Both the position numbers and the translations under genes were made by a program. DNA of 64,000 bases, from the NCBI GenBank assembly GCA_945897365.1, contig CAMDFD010000007.1, positions 93,635 to 157,634 of the forward strand, written 5' to 3'. Below the pieces are notes generated by a model. That model made no database searches and was not told the origin of the DNA. It worked only from the letters and a program-made list of their open reading frames with translations. The stretch's first letter is position 1. Each line of letters begins with the position of its first letter. Positions 1-9,381 of the stretch are shown here, piece after piece. Source of the stretch: Bordetella parapertussis (GTDB lineage Bacteria > Pseudomonadota > Gammaproteobacteria > Burkholderiales > Burkholderiaceae_B).

Positions 1-1
1 T

Positions 2-42
2 TGCAAGCCCCTTTAGTTGACTCAGCAGCCAGAGGGGTTGCA
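2..42 (-). terminator. Possible terminator hairpin after the lyase gene
   Basis: The arms at 2-12 and 33-42 are complementary over ten bases with one bulged base, enclosing a loop of about 20 nt. It lies directly downstream of the stop of the minus-strand lyase gene at 58. There is no clear T tract on either strand, so the terminator call is weak. Confidence 0.3.
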
Positions 43-57
43 GCGAGATCATGCGGA

Positions 58-936
58 TTACATATCAGCGTGCTTGCGGTCGAATTCCCATACTGCTTCA
101 AACCCCATCAGTTGACTAAACTTTTTGAAGTCGTAGAGTTGTTTGAGTACAGATTGCGATGAACCTTCCTTGAGAAGGGTACCGTACACTTGCTCAAGAA
201 TTTGACCGACCGCTAAAAAGGCCATCGCCGGATGGATAGCGATTTTGAAACCCATTTTTTCAAGTTCAGCTTTGGAATGCACGGGTGTTTTGCCACCTTC
301 GACAACGTTGATCAGTAAGGGTTTTGTGAAACTCTTTCCGATTGTGATCATTTCATCTGTTGATTCGGGCGCTTCGACAAATAGAATATCGGCGCCAGCT
401 TCAGCGAAAGCATGCGCCCGATCCAAGGCTTCGTTCAGACCATGAGAAGCCCGTGAATCCGTACGCGCAATGATTAAGAAATCGTCATTGCGACGCGCTT
501 CGCAGGCGACTTTGATTTTGTTGACCATATCCTTGAGAGGAACAACGCGACGGCCAGGTGTGTGTCCGCATTTCTTAGGAAACTCTTGATCTTCGAGTTG
601 AATACCTGAGACGCCAGCAGCCTCATAGCCTTTAACAGTGTGGGCAACGTTTAACAGACCACCATAGCCCGTATCGGCATCAGCAATGAGTGGTTTTTGA
701 CATCCCTGCGCGATCGTGCCAGCACGATTGAGCATTTCCGTATAGGACGCCAGTCCGGCGTCTGGAAGGCCCAAATATGAGGCCACCACGCCGTAACCGG
801 TCATATACAAGACATCAAAATCCATTGAATCTGCAAATTTTGCTGAAATCATATCGAATACGCCGGGGGCAACGATGAGCCCTGGCTCTGAAAAGCGTTG
901 TTTCAAGCGTTTGCGTTTATCTGCTGCATCAATCAT
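58..936 (-). CDS. Isocitrate lyase / PEP mutase family enzyme (2-methylisocitrate-lyase-like)
   Basis: This 292-residue protein has the TIM-barrel signatures of the ICL/PEP-mutase superfamily: the metal-binding DADTGYG at residues 86-92 and the catalytic loop KKCGH at 121-125. The loop cysteine is the feature that separates C-C lyases (isocitrate and 2-methylisocitrate lyase) from PEP mutase and from several oxaloacetate hydrolases, so a lyase acting on a 2- or 3-hydroxy di/tricarboxylate is the best guess. It is transcribed away from the MaoC-PrpD-ACAD-CaiB operon that begins at 1267, and probably cleaves an acid produced there (inference). The ATG at 936 is preceded on its strand by an AGGAGAC-type ribosome site. 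Oxaloacetate decarboxylase is the main alternative. Confidence 0.85.
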   Translation of the reverse strand: MIDAADKRKRLKQRFSEPGLIVAPGVFDMISAKFADSMDFDVLYMTGYGVVASYLGLPDAGLASYTEMLNRAGTIAQGCQKPLIADADTGYGGLLNVAHTVKGYEAAGVSGIQLEDQEFPKKCGHTPGRRVVPLKDMVNKIKVACEARRNDDFLIIARTDSRASHGLNEALDRAHAFAEAGADILFVEAPESTDEMITIGKSFTKPLLINVVEGGKTPVHSKAELEKMGFKIAIHPAMAFLAVGQILEQVYGTLLKEGSSQSVLKQLYDFKKFSQLMGFEAVWEFDRKHADM

Positions 937-982
937 TTTTTTAAGTCTCCTGTAAAGCTGATATGAATCAGTCTGCGTTTAA

Positions 983-1150
983 TCAAATCACACCAGTATC
1001 GATAAGTTACTGCAGTTCTTGATCAGAAAGCATTAGTCTACCGTGATAAATCTCTTCGTTATGTGCGCCAAGCGCCGGGCCATGAGAATTTACCCGTCCG
1101 GGCGTTCCAGGACAGTCTAGATACAACGTTAGGCTTTGCAGATGCCAATG
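983..1150 (-). pseudogene. Decayed 3' end of a CaiB/BaiF CoA-transferase gene
   Basis: Reading the minus strand from about 1140 down to 983 gives a peptide containing CPGTPGRV, then GPALGAHNEEIY, then LSDQELQ, an in-frame TAA, LIDTGVI and a TGA stop. This is the usual C-terminal signature of CaiB/BaiF CoA-transferases (PG..R..GP.LG.HNEEIY...LGLS..EL..L...GVI). No start or N-terminal CaiB sequence was found upstream before the MaoC gene at 1267. The stretch therefore appears to be the residue of a deleted gene, left between two divergent genes. It differs from the intact CaiB homologue at 4437. The rest of the 937-1266 intergenic region should carry the promoters of both flanking genes, but I could not place them. 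Confidence 0.6.
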
Positions 1151-1266
1151 CCTCTGATTTATGCAGTTTCAGCATTCCCTACAAAGAAGATCGGCGGATC
1201 TTGATTTGTCCGGACAAAGTGATAAGATTGATGAAATAAGACAACCTCGCCAGCAAGGAAGAGTCA

Positions 1267-1770
1267 GTGGAAATTCTTAAAGTGGGTCCTAATCGCTATC
1301 GAACTAGCTACGGTCGTTACCTCGAGGACTTTGAGATCGGTGCGACCTATGAACACCGTCCGGGACGCACCATTACAGAAACGGACAATATTCATTTCTC
1401 TTTGCTGACGATGAATATGCATCCAATGCATTGTGACCATCATTTCGCTGCAAAAAGCGAATTTGGCCAACCTTTAGTCAATAGCGCTTTTACCTTGGCA
1501 GTTGTTGTTGGCATGACGGTCAACGATGTCAGTGGCAAAGCGATCGCTAACCTTGGTTGGAAAGACATCAATTTACTTGCGCCTGTATTCGCAGGCGACA
1601 CGCTGTATGCCGAGTCTGAAGTGTTAGAAAAGCGAGAATCTAAAAGCCGTCCCACACAAGGCATCGTCACCGTGCGGACACGTGGCTTCAAGCAAGATGG
1701 AACAGAGGTGATCAACTTTGTTCGTTCGGCACTCGTACCGAAACGAGGTCATGGCGTGGGTGATACGTAA
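1267..1770 (+). CDS. MaoC-like (hotdog-fold) acyl-CoA hydratase
   Basis: A 167-residue single-hotdog protein of the MaoC dehydratase family. These enzymes add water to enoyl-CoA thioesters, here probably a branched or dicarboxylic one. The active-site helix reads TETDN..F...TMNMHPMHCD at about residues 39-58. It keeps the His of the usual D....NP.H.D signature, but the classical Asp and Asn positions are changed. A similar pattern occurs in hydratases of the mesaconyl/methylsuccinyl type, though I cannot fix the substrate. The start is GTG, chosen because AAGGAAGAG lies 4-12 bases upstream. It is first in the plus-strand operon, 44 bp before the MmgE/PrpD gene. Confidence 0.82.
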   Translation: MEILKVGPNRYRTSYGRYLEDFEIGATYEHRPGRTITETDNIHFSLLTMNMHPMHCDHHFAAKSEFGQPLVNSAFTLAVVVGMTVNDVSGKAIANLGWKDINLLAPVFAGDTLYAESEVLEKRESKSRPTQGIVTVRTRGFKQDGTEVINFVRSALVPKRGHGVGDT

Positions 1771-1814
1771 CCTCTGCAGCACGTTTGATGACACCTGATA
1801 TGTTGGAGTGAGAC

Positions 1815-3218
1815 ATGAAAAACGACCTTAACCAGGCAGTAATAGCCACCGCGTCAATTTCCGAGCAGCTCGCGGCATTTGCGGCAGGCTTTGACAAGCA
1901 AGCGATCCCCGAGGCCGTGCGTGCGCGAGCGCGACATTTAATGTTGGACTCGCTGGGGAGTGCTTTTGCTTCGCGTGCCTATGACTTTGCTGACAAAGCG
2001 ATGGCGGGTATTCGGGATTTGAACGAAGGCGGACAATCCATCGTGATTGGTACTACCGAAAAGTTTGACACACGTAATGCCATTTTAATGAATGGCATTT
2101 TGATACATGGACTCGATTTCGACGATACCCATGCCAAGGGTGTGATTCACGCGACCGCATCGGTGCTCCCTACGGTGCTTGCTGTCGCTGCCAAGTATGA
2201 TCGTAGTGGCGAGGAGTTAGTCACGGCATACATTCTTGGTGTAGAAATCGCGACTCGCCTAGGGTCAGTTGCAAAAGGGGGGTTTCATCAGGTGGGCTTT
2301 CATCCCACCGGACTGATCGGGACGTTTGGCTGCGCCGTTGCTGCTGGGTATTTGATGGGACTGACTGAGCCCCAATATGTAGATGCATTGGGTTTAGCGC
2401 TCTCTGTTGGCTCTGGAAGCCTTGAGTTTCTAAATGATGGTGCCTGGAATAAGCGTTTTCATCCGGGGTGGGCTGGTGCATCGGGCGTGACAGCCGCGAC
2501 AATGGCTAAACATGGCTACCGCGGGACCCGCTTGGCGTTTGAGGGACGTTTTGGGTTGTATCGCAGTCATCTTCCTGTCGAACAGGACTACGACCTTGCT
2601 TTGGCTACGGCCGATCTTGGTCATGTGTGGGAAGTGGTGAATGTCTCAGTCAAGCCACTACCTGCGTGTCATTTCACTCACGCCGCCGTTGATGCTGCCA
2701 TACGCATTCATGCGCAAGGTGTGGCCTTTGATGACATTGCACGTGTAGATGTTTTAGTCCCAGCGGAAGTGGTCAAAACGGTGTGTGAACCCGAGACGCA
2801 AAAACGCAATCCAGCCAATTCCTATGAGGCGCAGTTCAGTATCCCTTATCTGGTGGGTACTGGCTTGGTCAAAGGTCGCTTGACCTTAGAGGACATCGAA
2901 GCGCCCGCTCTGTTTGATCCCCACGTGCTGGATCTTGCCAGCCGTACTTACTATCGTCATGATCCCGATACATCTTTTCCAAAATATTACGATGGTGAAG
3001 TCATCGTGACGCTTAAAAATGGACAAGTCGTACGCGAACGCGAAGCAATCAATCGTGGCGCTGTGGATAGACCACTTACAGCGGATGACATTATCCAAAA
3101 GTTTCGTCAAAACGCTGCTAGGGAGCTGGGGGCCGAGCGTGTGATCGATATCGAGAAAGCCGTCCTTGGTATGGAGGCTCTTTCGGCTCGTCAATTGGCC
3201 GAGATCTTGGGACGTTAA
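1815..3218 (+). CDS. MmgE/PrpD family protein
   Basis: A 467-residue member of the MmgE/PrpD family, which includes 2-methylcitrate dehydratase and cis-aconitate decarboxylase. Family marks are the early LDSLGSAFASR stretch, LDFDDTH..GVIH near residue 96-106, and HPTG..GTFG..AAAG in the middle. FDDTH matches the conserved acidic/His motif seen in the two other copies in this window (45228 and 46691). The ATG at 1815 follows GGAGTGAGAC. It lies between the MaoC and acyl-CoA dehydrogenase genes, so it probably dehydrates or decarboxylates an intermediate of the same acid pathway. The exact substrate is unknown. Confidence 0.88.
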   Translation: MKNDLNQAVIATASISEQLAAFAAGFDKQAIPEAVRARARHLMLDSLGSAFASRAYDFADKAMAGIRDLNEGGQSIVIGTTEKFDTRNAILMNGILIHGLDFDDTHAKGVIHATASVLPTVLAVAAKYDRSGEELVTAYILGVEIATRLGSVAKGGFHQVGFHPTGLIGTFGCAVAAGYLMGLTEPQYVDALGLALSVGSGSLEFLNDGAWNKRFHPGWAGASGVTAATMAKHGYRGTRLAFEGRFGLYRSHLPVEQDYDLALATADLGHVWEVVNVSVKPLPACHFTHAAVDAAIRIHAQGVAFDDIARVDVLVPAEVVKTVCEPETQKRNPANSYEAQFSIPYLVGTGLVKGRLTLEDIEAPALFDPHVLDLASRTYYRHDPDTSFPKYYDGEVIVTLKNGQVVREREAINRGAVDRPLTADDIIQKFRQNAARELGAERVIDIEKAVLGMEALSARQLAEILGR

Positions 3219-3267
3219 AGAGTGACCTATTTTTATGAGTATCGTTTCATCTTAAAGGACTGACATT

Positions 3268-4440
3268 GTGCAGCACAATCATCAACAGAGTGACATGGAC
3301 GACAGCCAAGAAGTCATGATCTTGGATAGCGTGGGAAGATTTCTTGACCAGGAGGTGAGGCCCTACGCGCAGCAACTCGAGCACGACGATATCTACCCGG
3401 CAGAGATCGTTGAAAAAATGAAGGTCATGGGCCTGTTTGGTTGCTTGATTGAACCTGAATACGGCGGGCTAGGTTTGTCTACAGTGACCTACGCAAAGAT
3501 TATTGAAAAAATCTCAACTGTTTGGATGTCAGTTGCAGGCATTATTAATTCCCATCTCATCATGGCGATGTGTGTGCAGCGGTGTGGCACGCCTGAACAA
3601 AAAGCGTACTGGTTACCTAAGTTCGCCACGGGCGAGTTGCGTGGCGGTATAGCTTTGACGGAGCCAGATTGCGGAACAGATTTACAAGCCATCCGTACGG
3701 TTGCAAAAATTGCGGGCGATCATTACCTCGTCAACGGTACCAAGATGTGGATTAGTAACGGTATTTACGGAAACTGTTTCGCGCTACTTGTTAAAACCGA
3801 TCTCACTACAACTCCTCGTCATCGCGGTATGAGTTTGCTGATTGCGGAAAAGGGAGAAGGATTTACGGTCAGTCGCAAGCTTGAGAAGCTGGGCTACAAG
3901 GGTATTGATTCGGCCGAGTTGGTATTCAACGATTACAAGGTTTCCAAGGATAGATTGATCGGAGGCGTCGAGGGTAAAGGTCTGCAAATGATTTTGGGTG
4001 GACTGGAGCTCGGTCGTATTAATGTCGCTGCCCGCGGGGTTGGATTGGCGCAAGCTGCACTCGATGAATCGGTACGTTATTCACAAATTCGCAAGACGTT
4101 TGGTAAGCCCATTTGCGAACACCAAGCCATCCAATTAAAGTTGGGTGATATGGCGACTCGCACTGAAGCGGCTCGGTTGCTGACGATGACTGCCGCTCAA
4201 GCATACGATCGCGGTGCCCGCTGCGACATGGAAGCAGGGATGGCGAAGCTCTTTGCGACTGAGGCAGCATTGGAAAATAGCTCTGATGCGATGCGTATCC
4301 ACGGTGGCTATGGCTACTCAAAAGAATATATTGTGGAGCGCTTGTACCGCGATGCGCCATTGTTGGTGATTGGAGAGGGAACCAATGAAATGCAGCGCAT
4401 CATCATCGCTAAACAATTAATTGAAAGGAATCCCGCATGA
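3268..4440 (+). CDS. Acyl-CoA dehydrogenase
   Basis: A 390-residue FAD-dependent acyl-CoA dehydrogenase with the full three-domain pattern: ALTEPDCGTD (flavin and substrate loop, near residue 131), KMWISNG, RKTFG in the C-terminal helical domain, and a GEGTNEMQ segment close to the end. The Glu in that last segment is placed as the catalytic base of short/branched-chain and glutaryl-type enzymes. The GTG at 3268 follows AAGGACTGACATT; an ATG at 3295 is an alternative. The stop overlaps the CaiB start in an ATGA, so the two are translationally coupled. The pairing of a dehydrogenase with CaiB and MaoC suggests oxidation of a CoA-activated short dicarboxylic or branched acid (inference). Confidence 0.92.
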   Translation: MQHNHQQSDMDDSQEVMILDSVGRFLDQEVRPYAQQLEHDDIYPAEIVEKMKVMGLFGCLIEPEYGGLGLSTVTYAKIIEKISTVWMSVAGIINSHLIMAMCVQRCGTPEQKAYWLPKFATGELRGGIALTEPDCGTDLQAIRTVAKIAGDHYLVNGTKMWISNGIYGNCFALLVKTDLTTTPRHRGMSLLIAEKGEGFTVSRKLEKLGYKGIDSAELVFNDYKVSKDRLIGGVEGKGLQMILGGLELGRINVAARGVGLAQAALDESVRYSQIRKTFGKPICEHQAIQLKLGDMATRTEAARLLTMTAAQAYDRGARCDMEAGMAKLFATEAALENSSDAMRIHGGYGYSKEYIVERLYRDAPLLVIGEGTNEMQRIIIAKQLIERNPA

Positions 4441-5627
4441 CAATGCCGTTGGCGGGTCTTCGCATTATCGCAATCGAGCAGTACGGTGCGGGACCCTTTG
4501 GCACTCAACACCTTGCAGATTTAGGTGCTGAGGTCATCAAGATCGAAAACCCACACGATGGCGGCGACGTCAGTCGTAACGTTGGCCCCCATTTTTTTGG
4601 TAAAGATAATAGTCATTTCTTTCAGGCTTTCAATCGGAATAAAAAGAGCATCAAGCTTGATTTAAAACATCCCGAAGGCAAAGCAGCACTTCATGCTCTT
4701 GTTAAAGATGCCGACGCAGTGTTTAACAACCTGCGCGGCGATTTGCCTGAAAAGATGGGTTTAACTTACAACGCACTCAAACATATTCGAGCAGATATTG
4801 TTTGCGCACACCTATCGGCTTACGGAAGAGAAGGTCAGCGTGCGAATTGGCCAGGTTACGACTATCTGATGCAAGCCGAGGCGGGTTACTTATCCTTGAC
4901 CGGCGAGCCTGATGGTCCTCCTGCCCGCTTTGGGTTGTCAATGATCGACCTGATGACAGGAACTACTGCGGCTCTCGCTTTGGTGTCCGCTGTGCTTGGT
5001 GCTCGAACGGCTGGGCATGGTCGTGATATTGATGTGAGTCTTTATGATGTGGCGATGCATAACCTTGCATATTTGGCGACGTGGTATCTGAACGGTGGGC
5101 ATGTCACCGGACGAGCATCGCATTCGGCCCATCCGTCTCTTGTGCCCAGTCAGTTGTACAAGACCCAAGATGGCTGGATATTTATTATGTGCAATAAAGA
5201 AAAGTTCTGGCCGATCCTCGCTGAAAAAATGGGTCATCCAGAGTGGTCGGCACGCCCAGAGTTTAAAACGTTCAAAGATCGATTAACAAATAGATCGCAG
5301 TTCAATGAAACCTTGGAAACGGTATTCTTGACTGACACGACCAATAACTGGATGAAAAAATTCGAAGGCGTCGTACCCGCTTCGCCAGTCTACGACGTCG
5401 CACAGGCATTAGATAACCCGTTTGTTCATTCCCGCCAAGGGGTGATCAACGCGATATCACCTGACGGCTTGTCAGTGGCTGGCGTGGCTGCACCTATTCG
5501 CTGCCCAGGTGAAACAGCACCCATGAATGCAGCGCCGGCACTTGGTGAGCATACGCAAGAGCTACTCAAGCAGGCTGGGCTATCCGATCAGCAGATTCAG
5601 TTCCTTCGGAAGCATGCTGTCATATGA
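4437..5627 (+). CDS. CaiB/BaiF family CoA-transferase
   Basis: A 396-residue class III CoA-transferase, which moves CoA from a donor such as succinyl-CoA to an acid. The N-terminus has the Rossmann-like GA.VIKIE segment and LNRNKKSI-type motif (FNRNKKSIKLDLK, residues 66-78). Asp171 in SMIDLMTG fits the catalytic aspartate that forms the acyl-enzyme intermediate. The C-terminus ends in LG.HT..LL...GLS...I, normal for the family. It overlaps the dehydrogenase upstream and the GntR gene downstream by 4 bp each, so the three are co-translated. It probably activates the substrate that the dehydrogenase then oxidises. Confidence 0.92.
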   Translation: MTMPLAGLRIIAIEQYGAGPFGTQHLADLGAEVIKIENPHDGGDVSRNVGPHFFGKDNSHFFQAFNRNKKSIKLDLKHPEGKAALHALVKDADAVFNNLRGDLPEKMGLTYNALKHIRADIVCAHLSAYGREGQRANWPGYDYLMQAEAGYLSLTGEPDGPPARFGLSMIDLMTGTTAALALVSAVLGARTAGHGRDIDVSLYDVAMHNLAYLATWYLNGGHVTGRASHSAHPSLVPSQLYKTQDGWIFIMCNKEKFWPILAEKMGHPEWSARPEFKTFKDRLTNRSQFNETLETVFLTDTTNNWMKKFEGVVPASPVYDVAQALDNPFVHSRQGVINAISPDGLSVAGVAAPIRCPGETAPMNAAPALGEHTQELLKQAGLSDQQIQFLRKHAVI

Positions 5628-6382
5628 GTCCGTTGGTCAGCGCCACCCTTGGGTCCAAGCCGCGCTATGTCCAAGTAGCCACGACGCTGATGCGCGAAAT
5701 CGAATCGGGCCGCTACTCAATTGGTACGCTCTTGCCCACTGAGTTTGAATTATGCGATCAGTTTGGGGTGTCACGGTTTACTGCGCGCGAAGCGGTCAAG
5801 CTACTTGTGCAACAGGGTTTGGTTGTACGCCAGGCTGGCGTAGGGAGTCGTGTTCGGGCGGCACCGGTGGATGTGCGTTATACGCAAACGATGTCGGGTC
5901 TGGCGGATTTGCAACAATATGCAGACGAAACGACTTTAGTCGTAGAGAGTAAAAAAATCATTGAGCTGACTGCAAAGCTTGCTAATCAACTGCAAGTCTC
6001 ACCACGCGAAACCTGGCTCCATGTAGAGGGTTTACGGTTTGCATGTGATAAGCGTTTGCCAATCTGTCATACCGAAGTGTTCATTGCTCCACGCTTGCGT
6101 TCAGTCACGGGGATTCTCGCTCGTACAAAGCAACCCATTTACGCCATCTTGGAAAAAGAGTTTGGCGTGAAGATTACGCGAGTTGAGCAGGAAATCGGCG
6201 CGATGACCTTGAATGCAAAGTTGGTTGATCGCTTGAAAACAACAGCGCGCGCGCCCGCCCTGTTAGTGAGTCGACGCTATTTTGACGAACGTGGCGATCT
6301 CATTGAGCAGGCGCATAACATCCATCCCGCAGATCGCTTTACCTATCGAGAAGTGTTTCAAAGAGACCAATTAGGGCTATGA
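5624..6382 (+). CDS. GntR family transcriptional regulator (HutC/UTRA subfamily)
   Basis: A 252-residue regulator. Residues about 15-75 form the winged helix, with LPTEFELCDQFGVSR and TAREAVKLLVQQGLV marking the recognition helix region. Residues about 95-245 match a UTRA ligand-binding domain, ending in the typical ADRFTYREVF-like strand. UTRA regulators usually sense a small metabolite of the pathway they sit in. The gene overlaps caiB by 4 bp (ATGA), inside the operon it presumably controls, which would give autoregulation. No operator could be picked out with confidence. It is a repressor or activator of the 1267-9202 operon by inference from position. Confidence 0.9.
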   Translation: MSPLVSATLGSKPRYVQVATTLMREIESGRYSIGTLLPTEFELCDQFGVSRFTAREAVKLLVQQGLVVRQAGVGSRVRAAPVDVRYTQTMSGLADLQQYADETTLVVESKKIIELTAKLANQLQVSPRETWLHVEGLRFACDKRLPICHTEVFIAPRLRSVTGILARTKQPIYAILEKEFGVKITRVEQEIGAMTLNAKLVDRLKTTARAPALLVSRRYFDERGDLIEQAHNIHPADRFTYREVFQRDQLGL

Positions 6383-6431
6383 CAACGTATTGGTTATTAG
6401 GGCAACTTCATCATTGCTATAAGAAATTATC

Positions 6432-7544
6432 ATGAAACAGACATCCTCCGTGCCACTAGGTTGGAATCGCCATAATTTAGAACATGACAAATCATGGATT
6501 CATTTTCTGACTGAGCAAGAGATTGAAGACCTCGAGTCGAGTTTGCGCCATGTTTTGATGCTGGGGAAGACGGAGTTCGAATTATTTGCCTCGGACTTTC
6601 CTTTAACGTCCGTCATTCGTAACCTACTAGACCGAACTGTGCAAGCCACGCAAACCGGCTTTGGTTTGTGCTTGTTGCGAGGCTTTCCTGTCTCGCGTTG
6701 GACAAAGCAAGAGATGCGTACTTTGTTCTGGTGTATGGGTCTGCATATCGGCGTGCCTCGTCCTCAAGGCAAGCAAAGCCAGTTCGTCTCTGATGTGATG
6801 AATACCGGTGGGACGTATCGTGGCGGTACAGGGCGTGGCTACAACACCAATTCAAAACTAGATTTCCATGCAGATGGCAGCGATGTTGTGGGATTAATGT
6901 GCCTGCATATGTCTAAAAGTGGCGGAAAAAGCTTGATATCGAGCTCATTGAGCGCGTATCAGGCGCTTGAGCGTCTGAGGCCTGATTTAGCTCAAGTATT
7001 GACCGAGCCTTTTTATTTTAGTCGGCAGGGTGAGCATGCCCCCGAAGAGACACCTTACTATCAAGCTTCGATTGTTGGTTTTAAGGAGGGTCGTTTTGCT
7101 TGCCGCCACATTCGTAACCATATTACTGGCGCACAAATTACATTTGATGATGTTCCACGATTGAGCGCTTTGCAAACGGAAGCACTTGACATGTTTGACG
7201 AACTATTGGCAAGTGAAGAAATTTGTTATCACATGGACTTACAGCAAGGTGATTTTCAGTTTTTGAATAACCATGTTGTTCTTCATGCCCGAACAGAGTA
7301 CGAAGACTTTCCGGAGCCTGAGCGTCGTCGTCATCTTTTGCGTCTATGGATCTCTTTGCCACAGGGCCAATCCCTTCCCGATTTGTGGAAAATTGCTTAT
7401 AAAGACACTTCAACGCGCGCCCTGCGAGGTGGATTTCGCGGCATTGGCATGACTCCGGAAATAAGAGCTTTCGAAGAGCGTTTGTGCGCGGAACACAAAA
7501 TTGCCTGTCGAGTGTATTTAGATCGAGATCAAATAACCTCATGA
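6432..7544 (+). CDS. TauD/TfdA-like Fe(II)/2-oxoglutarate dioxygenase
   Basis: A 370-residue member of the TauD / gamma-butyrobetaine-hydroxylase fold. The iron ligands are visible as HADGSD (His146, Asp148) and distal His285 in VVLHAR; Arg304 in RHLLRLW is placed to bind 2-oxoglutarate. It is longer than TauD (about 283 residues), with an extra N-terminal segment resembling the gamma-butyrobetaine hydroxylase group. The gene lies 49 bp after the GntR regulator, and its TGA overlaps the ATG of the following CoA ligase. It may hydroxylate or open an unusual acid before CoA activation; the substrate is unknown. Confidence 0.85.
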   Translation: MKQTSSVPLGWNRHNLEHDKSWIHFLTEQEIEDLESSLRHVLMLGKTEFELFASDFPLTSVIRNLLDRTVQATQTGFGLCLLRGFPVSRWTKQEMRTLFWCMGLHIGVPRPQGKQSQFVSDVMNTGGTYRGGTGRGYNTNSKLDFHADGSDVVGLMCLHMSKSGGKSLISSSLSAYQALERLRPDLAQVLTEPFYFSRQGEHAPEETPYYQASIVGFKEGRFACRHIRNHITGAQITFDDVPRLSALQTEALDMFDELLASEEICYHMDLQQGDFQFLNNHVVLHARTEYEDFPEPERRRHLLRLWISLPQGQSLPDLWKIAYKDTSTRALRGGFRGIGMTPEIRAFEERLCAEHKIACRVYLDRDQITS

Positions 7545-9202
7545 ATATTTACGAACAAGATCTGCCCAAAACCCCAGCAAACTTCGCTGCACTGACACCC
7601 GTTGACTTTATCGTTCGGGCCGCCGAAGTTTTTCCCGAGCGAACGGCAGTTATTCATGGTCCTGTTCGCAGAAACTGGGCGCAGACTTATCAACGCAGCA
7701 TGCAGTTGGCGCACGCGTTGCTCGCATTAGGTGTTCAAAAAGGTGACACAGTCACCGCAATGCTTGCTAACACGCCTGAAATGATAGAAAGCCATTTTGG
7801 CGTGCCAGCGATTGGCGCAGTGCTCAATACGCTCAATACGAGGTTGGATGCCGCGAGTCTGACCTATATGCTGAATCACGCTCAAGCTAAAGTTGTTTTG
7901 ATCGATCGCGAGTTTTCAAAAGTGATGCAGGATGCGATCGCTCGTTCAGGCCTGCAACCAATCGTGATTGATGTCGATGATTCACAATATGAGGGAGATG
8001 GTCAACGAATAGGTGCTTACGAATATGAGTCTTTGCTTGCAGCTCAGACTGTGCGCGCTGCAGAGCAACCCATTCATTTCGCAGGTGACGAGTGGGATGC
8101 TATCACGCTGAACTACACCTCTGGCACCACAGGTGAGCCCAAGGGTGTTGTGTACTCTCATCGCGGCGCCCATCTTGCCGCGATCAGCAATATTCTTGAG
8201 TGGGATTTACCAACGCATGCGGTGTATTTGTGGACTCTACCGATGTTTCATTGCAACGGTTGGACCTATCCTTGGGCGATCGCAGCGCGAGGTGGCGTGA
8301 ATGTTTGCTTGCGCAAAGTTTCTCCGGAAGCAGTTTTTCGTGCAATCAATGAATACAATGTCACACATTTTTGTGGCGCGCCTATCGTGCATAGCATGCT
8401 TGTGAATGCACCAGAAGCCATTAAAAGAGAAGGTGTGAGCAAGCTAAACGGGCGTCGAGTTCGGGCGATGGTCGCTGGGGCTGCGCCCTCTGCAACCTTG
8501 ATAGAAAGCATGGAGTCCCTTGGAATCACGCTGACCCATGTCTATGGTCTAACCGAAATGTACGGTCCGTGCACCGTGTGTTCTCCTCAAGAAGATTGGG
8601 ACGAATTACCTGTAGCTGAGCGCGCCGTTTTCAATGCGCGGCAAGGAGTACGTTATCACTTGCAGGCGGGGGCTGATGTCGTCAATCCTGAAACGCTCAA
8701 GCCCGTTCCGCGTGATGGAGAGACCATTGGTGAAATAGTTTTGCGTGGAAATATGGGGATGAAGGGGTATCTTCGCAACAAAAAGGCCACTGAAGCGGCT
8801 TTCGCTGGTGGATGGTTTCGCTCGGGTGACTTGGGTGTTCGGTTTCCTGATGGATACATCAAGATTAAAGATCGGAGTAAGGACGTCATTATCTCTGGTG
8901 GTGAAAATATCTCTAGCATCGAGATTGAAGACGTTTTGTATAAGCATCCAGCAGTCTTTGCGGTCGCAGTCGTTGCCAAGCCTCATCCAAAGTGGGGGGA
9001 AACACCTTGCGCATTTATTGAGCTTAAGCCTGAGATACAAGTCAGTATTGAAGAGCTTCTTGTGCACTGCAAGAAATATTTGGCTGGTTTTAAAGTGCCC
9101 GGTGCAATCGAGTTTGGCGAGTTGCCAAAAACCTCAACAGGAAAAATCCAGAAGTTTGAACTGCGCAAACGTTCGGGCGCGGTTGATGCTATCGATGTTT
9201 GA
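7541..9202 (+). CDS. AMP-forming acyl-CoA synthetase (long/medium-chain-like)
   Basis: A 553-residue ANL-superfamily adenylating enzyme that converts a carboxylic acid, ATP and CoA to an acyl-CoA. The P-loop motif YTSGTTGEPKGVV is at about residue 193, YGLTE near 342, and the C-terminal catalytic lysine region KTSTGKIQKFELR near the end. The reading frame is open from 7484, but the ATG at 7541 is preferred because it overlaps the TGA of the dioxygenase in an ATGA. It closes the co-linear operon. In the next 179 bp up to 9381 I see only a short unassigned open frame and the Bug gene ribosome site. Confidence 0.92.
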   Translation: MNIYEQDLPKTPANFAALTPVDFIVRAAEVFPERTAVIHGPVRRNWAQTYQRSMQLAHALLALGVQKGDTVTAMLANTPEMIESHFGVPAIGAVLNTLNTRLDAASLTYMLNHAQAKVVLIDREFSKVMQDAIARSGLQPIVIDVDDSQYEGDGQRIGAYEYESLLAAQTVRAAEQPIHFAGDEWDAITLNYTSGTTGEPKGVVYSHRGAHLAAISNILEWDLPTHAVYLWTLPMFHCNGWTYPWAIAARGGVNVCLRKVSPEAVFRAINEYNVTHFCGAPIVHSMLVNAPEAIKREGVSKLNGRRVRAMVAGAAPSATLIESMESLGITLTHVYGLTEMYGPCTVCSPQEDWDELPVAERAVFNARQGVRYHLQAGADVVNPETLKPVPRDGETIGEIVLRGNMGMKGYLRNKKATEAAFAGGWFRSGDLGVRFPDGYIKIKDRSKDVIISGGENISSIEIEDVLYKHPAVFAVAVVAKPHPKWGETPCAFIELKPEIQVSIEELLVHCKKYLAGFKVPGAIEFGELPKTSTGKIQKFELRKRSGAVDAIDV

Positions 9203-9381
9203 GTATTCAATTCTTGATCCTCGTGTGGAGCGAGTCATAGATACGCTTGCCTCTATCAGCGTGCATTGTGAGGTCGACACTCTTGCGTTTGTGGCCTTTT
9301 TAAAGATAAAAAGCGTTTAAGATTGAGCTCTTGCAAGAAACATGACGAAAAAAAATAAACAGATTTTGGAGAATAAACAGT

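Noticed and set aside
8606..9067. A 153-codon minus-strand frame inside the acyl-CoA synthetase
   Set aside because: It is antisense to motif-rich coding sequence, with no recognisable domain.
9198..9320. A 41-codon open frame after the CoA ligase, reading MFEYSILDPRVERVIDTLASI and on to a TAA
   Set aside because: It faintly resembles the end of a LysR-type regulator, but it is too short and no conserved upstream part is found. It is not listed as a gene or remnant.
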